DNA from: Adineta ricciae
Lineage: Eukaryota > Rotifera > Eurotatoria > Adinetida > Adinetidae
Direction: 5' to 3'
DNA: 64,000 nt
Assembly (NCBI GenBank): GCA_905250025.1
Contig: CAJNOJ010000063.1
Location: forward strand, 327,210-391,209
Positions 58,201 to 64,000 of the stretch are shown here, one piece after another (within the stretch, counting starts at the first letter, position 1; every line of letters starts with the position of its first letter). The notes beneath the pieces were generated by a model. That model searched no databases and was not told the DNA's origin. It saw nothing but the letters and a program-made list of their open reading frames with translations. The translations under genes were made by a program, and so were the position numbers.

Positions 58201-59236
58201 CTGTGTTTTCTTTTGTCCTTATTTAAAGAGAAATAGATTTATTAATTTTAAAATGTGTAGTCATTCCGTTAGATTAACTTTTGATCTATATACGAACGGA
58301 AACGTTGTAATGTGTATTTATGCAAGAAAAATTTTTGTTTTTGACTATTAAACGGAAAGATAAATCATGTGGTAATACCGATAGACTTATTCTTTTATTT
58401 ATAATAAAGAGAAAAAAAAAACAAATTTATTCTTTTTGATGCCTTAGAGACGTTTCTCTAGTTTCAAGTGACAACTGTTACCCATCAGACTTTGTTTTTG
58501 AAGGGAGAATATTATGCAAATAGATACTCTTTTGTTTGGAAATGCACTTCTCAAGCTGTAAGATTTTTCTTGAAAGAATTTGTTAGTTAAGACTTAATCA
58601 AGTAAACATGAAGAAAATCCCAAATGTAAATAAATGAGAAATTGAAGGAAGATTTTGTTTTTCATTAAAGAACACTTAATGAAACATTTAATGTATGCGT
58701 AGGTCTTCAAGCGACTTTTTTTTTATGTTCTTGAAGAACGAAAAGTTCTTTGATCATAATCATTTATATCAATAAAAAAAAGAGGAGAAAAATAGATTAA
58801 TCAAAAAAGTCACGAAATAATCGATCATTGAGTTGATCCATCTACAAAAGAATCTTCTCTTCATGTATTCATTGTTTTTCTTAAGAAAATCTTGATTAAA
58901 TTTAGTTCGCATGTTATTCACTTTCTCTTTTCTTCAAATGAATCCATAGACAATGAGAATCAGATTTCATTGATCTCGAAAAAGAATATGAAACTTATTC
59001 TTTCAAATTGAAGATTTTTAGAAGAGAAATCTCCATTTATTCTAATAAAGAGAAATAGGAGAAATAAAGAAAAAAAAAATTCTATAATATATCGAATGCG
59101 TGACAAAAAATAAGAGAGAAGAAAAGAGAAAGTATTCTTTTGTTTTCTCTTCGTTTCTCATTTGACAGTTTCTGAGAAGAATATTTTTCTGTTTTAGATC
59201 AAATTCCATTTTGACTATGTAAAATCTTCTTTGAAC
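55245..59236. other. Long gene-poor stretch (about 4 kb)
   Basis: The longest empty region in the window. Very AT-rich, stop codons in all frames, no tRNA or repeat family recognised apart from a short (TAA)n. A probable acceptor (TGTTTTAG) at about 59199 suggests that a distal 5' UTR exon of the GPCR gene lies somewhere within it. Confidence 0.5.
56911..56929. repeat. (TAA)n microsatellite
   Basis: About six tandem TAA units in the gene-poor region. Confidence 0.8.
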
Positions 59237-61564
59237 ATGTTTGTTTCATCGTGTCGAATCATTACTAATCGAAATATTTCATCGAACTTTTTCAATACAA
59301 CGATACCAACGATTTCTTCATCAAACAAAACCGATGGTGAATGGGTTTTAAATAGTATATCACTATTGATTTGTATATTTGCTTTACTTGGAAATGCCGC
59401 TGCACTCGTTGTTATGTTTGGTTCTCGTGGACCAATTCGATTAACAAATAATAAATATTTAGCAAATTTAGCGTGTGCAGATTTGTTACGTGCATGTTTT
59501 ATGCCTTTTACGATTATTGCACGAATGAATCGAAACTTTATGTTTGGACCGATTATTTGTAAAGTTTTACCAGTTATTCAAGGTAAAGGTTATTTTACTT
59601 TTCTTGTCAATTAATTGAAACTTCATAGAAGTGAGATGCTTTTTACTTTGATATTGATGATGAATTTTAAGTAGATGAATTCTTTTGGGAAATGGAATTG
59701 AATAAAAAAGATGAATTCTTTTTCTTAAGAAGACAAAGAATTGTTAGTGATTTTTGAAGTTTTTTCGAGTATGAGACATGTTTTTTTGTTTTTCAAGAAA
59801 AACAAATCTTTTTGACAAGTTTTATTTGAGAGATTTGCATAATCCATTATGTATTTATCAGTCTAATTATTCTTGTCTGTCTTTCTTTTTCTTTGTTCAT
59901 CATTGAATTACGAGTTCATTTGAATATCTATGTGATCAATTTACCAACTAGAGTTCAAAGAGGAAAAAAAAGACTAAAAACGAAATTTGTCTGTCTCAAA
60001 GTAATCGACGTCAAAAGAACTACGTCTGTTCGAAAGTAACTGACACTTTATAATCTAAAGTAGACTTCATTAATAGGCAAGAATTTCTTTAAAAAAAAAG
60101 AACCTGAAAAGGAAACGTTATAAATATCGTAAGAGATTTTCTAATTAAAAATAGACCTATTTTATTCGATTTATTTGAAAATCTCTTGAACTTTGTACCA
60201 AAGAAGATAAAAATCGAAATCATTATGAAGTATACAACAATATTTCAATAGAAAAAAATCAAAATCTTCTGTTGTTTTTAGGTTTAAGCGTTGCTGTGGA
60301 TGTTTTTACTCTTGTTTGTATTAGTGTTGAACGTTATATAGCCATTTGTCGTCCATTATTAATATTAAAACTTCAATCATTAAGATTTGCAAACGTTTTT
60401 AATGGTTTAATTCTATTTTTAATATGGACATTGGGACTCTTAACAGCATTGCCGAACATTCCGATGTATAATTTGTGTTCTTTGCCTAAACCTGGAAAAT
60501 TTAAATGTGAACGAGTGAAAACTCAATATTTCGATGAACGATATTATATGATTGCTTTAGATAGTAAGTGATTTATTGATTGCAGAAAGATTTTATTCAA
60601 TTGTTGTTTGATAGTTTTTTATTTTTTGGTACCGATGGTCGTCATGCTCGTTCTTTACACTCTGATCATTTGTAAAATGTATAAAAACAATACTGCGATG
60701 CGAATGCGATCGTTTCAATGTGAGTTTTAAAAAGAATTATCGTGAAAAATGTCTCATTTATTTCGTTTTGCTTTCATAGGTAGTAATAATCAAAGTAAAA
60801 CTCAATCAAATTCATCAACTCCGACTCAACTTCGTCAAAGTACTTATGCTCAACGTGAATTAAACGAAGATAAATTCAATAGTCGCGAATCATCAAAATT
60901 CGAAAGCGTTGGAAGAATATCTGGTCAAAGTAATAAATCTCGATCGGGTTTGAACGACGATGAATACCAAAAGACTTCCTCTTGGTCGAAAGGTTCCACT
61001 CTCGGGAGAAGACATTCACAATCGAATCTACTTCATCGTCATTCGTCGAAAGAAACTAAACGTTCACGAACAAGTAATAATAGTAATCGAAGTCAACCGT
61101 CATCTTCAAATCAAGGAGTTTATCGAATGGATCGACATCGTCGCAAAGCATTGAAACTTCTCATCGTGATTATCGTCGAATTTTTCCTTTGTTGGACTCC
61201 ATTATTTATCTACAATACCTTGGGAACATTTGATAAAGAATTTTATCGTAAAATGCCAACAATTCTCATTGATGTTATTCTTCTATTTTCATTTGCATCG
61301 CCCTTGTGTAATCCATTAACGTATTATTTCATGTCAAAACGATATCGATCAGTTTTATACGCACATTTATCGTGTTGTGTTTGGCGAACAAATGAAGAAA
61401 AACTCAATTCAAAGCATCAAGAAGCACATCAAATGATTAAAGCTTTGCATTTACATCAACAGCAGAACAGTTTGAGATATAAACAGAAAAATACGAAAAC
61501 ATTAACAAGTTCGTCGAATCAAGTTTTATATCATTCAAAATTTCGATCAAATACTGAAGAATAA
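59237..61564 (+). CDS. Class-A neuropeptide GPCR, cholecystokinin/gastrin-receptor-like
   Basis: About 530 residues in four exons: 59237-59582, 60282-60563, then about 60616-60719 and 60780-61564. The first intron is about 700 bp, much larger than usual here. The N-terminus is Asn/Ser-rich with glycosylation sites. Span 2 has LANLACADLLRACFMPFTII. Span 3 has VAVDVFTLVCISVERYIAIC (ERY). Span 6 has VEFFLCWTPLF (CWxP), and span 7 has CNPLTYYFMSKRYR (NPxxY form). The third intracellular loop is very long (over 130 residues, Ser/Arg-rich). MPFT, the ERY context and the NPLTYYFM-KR end resemble CCK/gastrin and sulfakinin receptors. Such receptors couple mainly to Gq; ligand not proven. Start is ATG 59237; an upstream in-frame TTG is ignored. 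Confidence 0.85.
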
Positions 61565-63007
61565 TAAACAAGTTAAACGATTCCATTCACGTTGATTTTT
61601 AGTTTTTTTTTATTCGAATAAAATGTTCATTGAATTCATTGATTGTTCTTTGTTGTTTTTATCGAGAAGAAATGTCAGAGGTTCATTTGATTGTCTATCG
61701 GCAATTTTCTTCTTTCCAACGGAAATGAAGTGTTTCGGGAACAAAAGACTTTCGGACATCAATATGGTGAAAATTTATGTTTTTACGGATCAAATTCAAT
61801 TAATACGTTTTTACGCAACATATTTTTGAAAGAGTATTGGCATCATTTGGTTTTCAGACTCAGCAATAATACACAATAATGTGCTCGTCTACTAAATAAC
61901 CCTTTGTTTTTTCCTTTGGTAAATATCGTGTCACTCGAGGAAAATCTTCTCCGATTTATTTTCAATCACGATATAAACGATTTTTTTTCTTAACTACGTC
62001 TTTTATTCAGTGATATTATTTATCCAAATCTAATTAAATCTTTATTTCATTTCTGAGACTATTTAAAGTCATCAATGCGTTCAAACAAGACCATTTTTTG
62101 ATTTTGGAATCATTGACCTGATAAAGAATCTTTCAGTTCAGTTGATCGGCGGATGTTTATGAACTACCTTGTTTTAAACAGACACAGACAGTAATTATAA
62201 ACTATTCAAAGTCGTTTTGATCTTTCTCAAGAAGATTTTATGAAATGCTCGAATACATTATTTAATTATTTCCTTCAGTTGGAACATCAGTCCAACTAGA
62301 CACCAGATTTTGTTGTTACGAGCAATGACGAATCGTATACTTATGAGTACTTATTGCATAAATAATCATGTCTGACATTAATTTCATACCGGAATTACAT
62401 TTCGAAAACTAATCACTGCAAAGAAAATGAAAAGACTACGCCATTCATTGAAAAATATATCTCCCGATCAAGATAAATTTGTAGAAGGAGTGCATCAGCA
62501 CTCTGATCGTTATTTTCCTAGGTCGCACAGTACTGAGTGAACATTTTTCAAGAAACTACACGTCCACAGTTCCTGTCCTAACTAATCGACTGTCGAAAAG
62601 AATGTTAGACTCTATAAAACACGATTTATTTACATTCATCTGTTATTTTGATCATTTCATGCAAGATAATTTCGACTTTTCCCATTTGATTAATCATACA
62701 ATACACACATCTATGAAGGAAATGCGTAGTTGGAAGAAAAAGAGTCATCATTGAGAAAATAAAAGCTCAAACTCGATGAAAATACATTTGTGTAAATGTA
62801 TTGAATAACTAAAAACAAGATATTGGTTTGTTTAGCCTTGATGATAAAATATAATCGTACATATTTCGTCAAAAACAAATCATGTCGGAACTGAATCATA
62901 ATATTTCTCCGTGATAGTTAATCGACACCGCTCTCCTTCGTCACACTTGGTTAACTATAAAATTTTAACACAGAGAAACTGTTTGTTATGCTCGACTGGC
63001 AACGATG
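61565..63007. other. Intergenic stretch
   Basis: No recognised gene or RNA. Short open stretches at 61623-61879 overlap each other in different frames and lack protein character. Confidence 0.5.
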
Positions 63008-63015
63008 TATAAATA
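63008..63015 (+). promoter_or_regulatory. TATA box of the small secreted protein gene
   Basis: TATAAATA, 63-70 bp before the start codon at 63078. This leaves room for a transcription start near 63040 and a short leader. It is one of the clearest core promoters in the window. Confidence 0.6.
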
Positions 63016-63077
63016 TTCGAGAGCATATAGTGAGGATACCTTTTTTTTCTTTATCAGATTGTGAATAGGAGAAAGAG

Positions 63078-63383
63078 ATGCGTTTTGCTATTCTTCTTCT
63101 TCTTGTGCTCGTCGTTTTTTCGATCTTCGTCAATTGTGAAGATGCAGTGGACACTGGAAAATTAGCAAAACATCCTTCTCGATCAAATTTAGTTGCACTT
63201 ACGAAGAAAGTCGGAGGAAGACGACGTGGAGGAAAATTCGCCCAAGAATGTCAAAAAGAATGTCGAGAGAAATTGGGCGCATCCAAAATCACTGATGAAT
63301 ACAAACTTCAGTTGAAACAATGCCGAACTACATGTATTGAAAATAAACGGAAACAAATTACTTCAAAAAAAAGCTCGTCTTAA
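63078..63383 (+). CDS. Small secreted cysteine-hairpin protein
   Basis: 101 residues, intronless. The signal peptide MRFAILLLLVLVVFSIFVNC is followed by a probable propeptide with basic sites (LTKK, then GGRRRGG at 46-52) and a mature part of about 50 residues. Its four cysteines (58, 62, 82, 86) are arranged CX3C-X19-CX3C. Two helices with this spacing would be held together as a disulphide-linked helical hairpin, the pattern called alpha-hairpinin in other organisms. The C-terminus is very basic (KRKQITSKKSSS). It may be a secreted peptide precursor, antimicrobial or signalling; none is established. A TATA box lies upstream and AATAAA at about 63447 and 63520 downstream. Confidence 0.75.
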   Translation: MRFAILLLLVLVVFSIFVNCEDAVDTGKLAKHPSRSNLVALTKKVGGRRRGGKFAQECQKECREKLGASKITDEYKLQLKQCRTTCIENKRKQITSKKSSS

Positions 63384-63675
63384 TTTAGACCAACTGAAAA
63401 CGAACATTCAATTGATTTCCTTGTCATCTGTATGTTGAATTTAGTTAAAATAAATTGTCCTGTCTAACTTGTTTCATAATAAGAATTTTTTAAAACTTGT
63501 TTTCTTTCCTTTGTCAAACAAATAAATGCAGTGTTTGATCATGTCTAACAACTTCCAATTGGTTACCAATGTTGTTCTGTTTTGAAAACACGTGAATGAA
63601 ACAAACTCGTTTTTTTTCTTCGCATTCGAATCAAACTTGTGATGATTTTTAATGCGTCGAAAGTGAAAAAGAACT
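63384..63675. other. Short spacer
   Basis: 3' UTR of the secreted-protein gene and the 5' flank of the next gene; nothing else seen. Confidence 0.5.
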
Positions 63676-64000
63676 ATGGTTGATTCAGCAACACAAGATC
63701 GTCTATTTTCATTTGGTTATCCACCTACCGATATTCGACTTCGACGTGTCGGAATTGATTCATCATTACCTTATTCTGTTGCATTAAATAAAAGTAAATA
63801 TCATTAGAATATCAGGTAAATAATCTTCAATTGATTAGGACATAATTGTGGTTTACAATCCAAAGAATATGTGGAGAAAAGTAGTTCTAATGAAAAACTT
63901 CATCAAGGTTTAAAAGATGCGATCGATTTTCAAGAAAATATTTGCGAAAAGGAGAAAAAAAAGTAATGGTGAAAGAAATTCTTTTCGAACAAAAATCTTT
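63676..64000 (+). CDS. 5' end of an unrecognised gene, runs off the window
   Basis: ATG at 63676 opens MVDSATQDRLFSFGYPPTDI...SVALNK. A 45-bp intron (donor GTAAAT, acceptor GATTAG) then leads to HNCGLQSKEYVEKSSSNEKL...AIDFQENICEKEKKK. The next position gives either TAA or, more likely, a donor (AAAA|GTAATG), so the gene probably continues to the right. No domain recognised. Confidence 0.5.

Noticed and set aside
1-64000. Search for CRISPR arrays, operons, Shine-Dalgarno sites, LTR or capsid-bearing elements
   Set aside because: None seen. The genome is eukaryotic with spliceosomal introns, and no reverse transcriptase, integrase, capsid or terminal repeats were recognised.

Overview
The window looks like nuclear DNA of a small-genome invertebrate, most likely a bdelloid rotifer. 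It is AT-rich and densely packed with animal genes. Introns are tiny (about 50-60 bp, GT-AG), with only a few longer ones. The animal core includes cullin-1, coatomer gamma, ARF, COX4, TMEM87, DENND5, KLHL20, an NCAM-type adhesion protein, an hnRNP and class-A GPCRs. Scattered among them are intronless or intron-poor genes of families best known outside animals: a bacterial-type P1/DmpA aminopeptidase, a plant-type GT37 fucosyltransferase and a DUF1749 alpha/beta hydrolase. Decayed extra gene copies are also common. The species assignment is inference; the mixture is what is known of bdelloids.

Layout. 1-4 kb: 3' part of cullin-1 (+) and an SR splicing factor (-). 5-6.4 kb: P1 aminopeptidase (+) and tRNA-Cys. 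6.7-10.8 kb: GT37 fucosyltransferase (-), a gene fragment cut at an N, a TPR protein (+) and a GT37 relic (-). 11.4-15 kb: ARF GTPase (+), a secreted antistasin/WAP inhibitor (-) and a small orphan (-). 15.5-28 kb: NCAM-like protein (+), COX4 (-), TMEM87 (+), DENND5 (+). 28-30.4 kb: coding-like DNA with no recognised family. 30.8-41.9 kb: coatomer gamma (-) with a divergent GPCR (+), present twice. 43-48 kb: KLHL20 (+) and its decayed copy. 48.3-53.8 kb: hnRNP (+), a duplicated 3' flank carrying tRNA-Ala and a dead tRNA copy, and the DUF1749 hydrolase (-). 54.4-64 kb: a charged coiled-coil protein (+), about 4 kb without genes, a CCK-like GPCR (+), a small secreted cysteine-hairpin protein (+) and the start of another gene (+).

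Assembly. Four single N characters occur (8776, 13336, 29747, 37016). Three have a direct duplication ending and starting exactly at the N (182 bp, 221 bp and about 4.4 kb). These are best read as joins of overlapping, partly allelic contigs rather than real tandem repeats. After the 37016 join, coatomer gamma is complete only in the left copy and the GPCR only in the right copy.

Gene relations. Several genes belong to Golgi/vesicle traffic (ARF, gamma-COP, TMEM87, DENND5), but they are not arranged as an operon. No viral element, LTR element or CRISPR array was recognised. The most unusual items are the horizontally acquired-looking enzymes, the charged coiled-coil protein with features of desiccation-protection proteins, the small secreted CX3C-CX3C protein, the unnamed three-exon gene tail at 29988-30395, and the repeated appearance of broken second copies beside intact genes.
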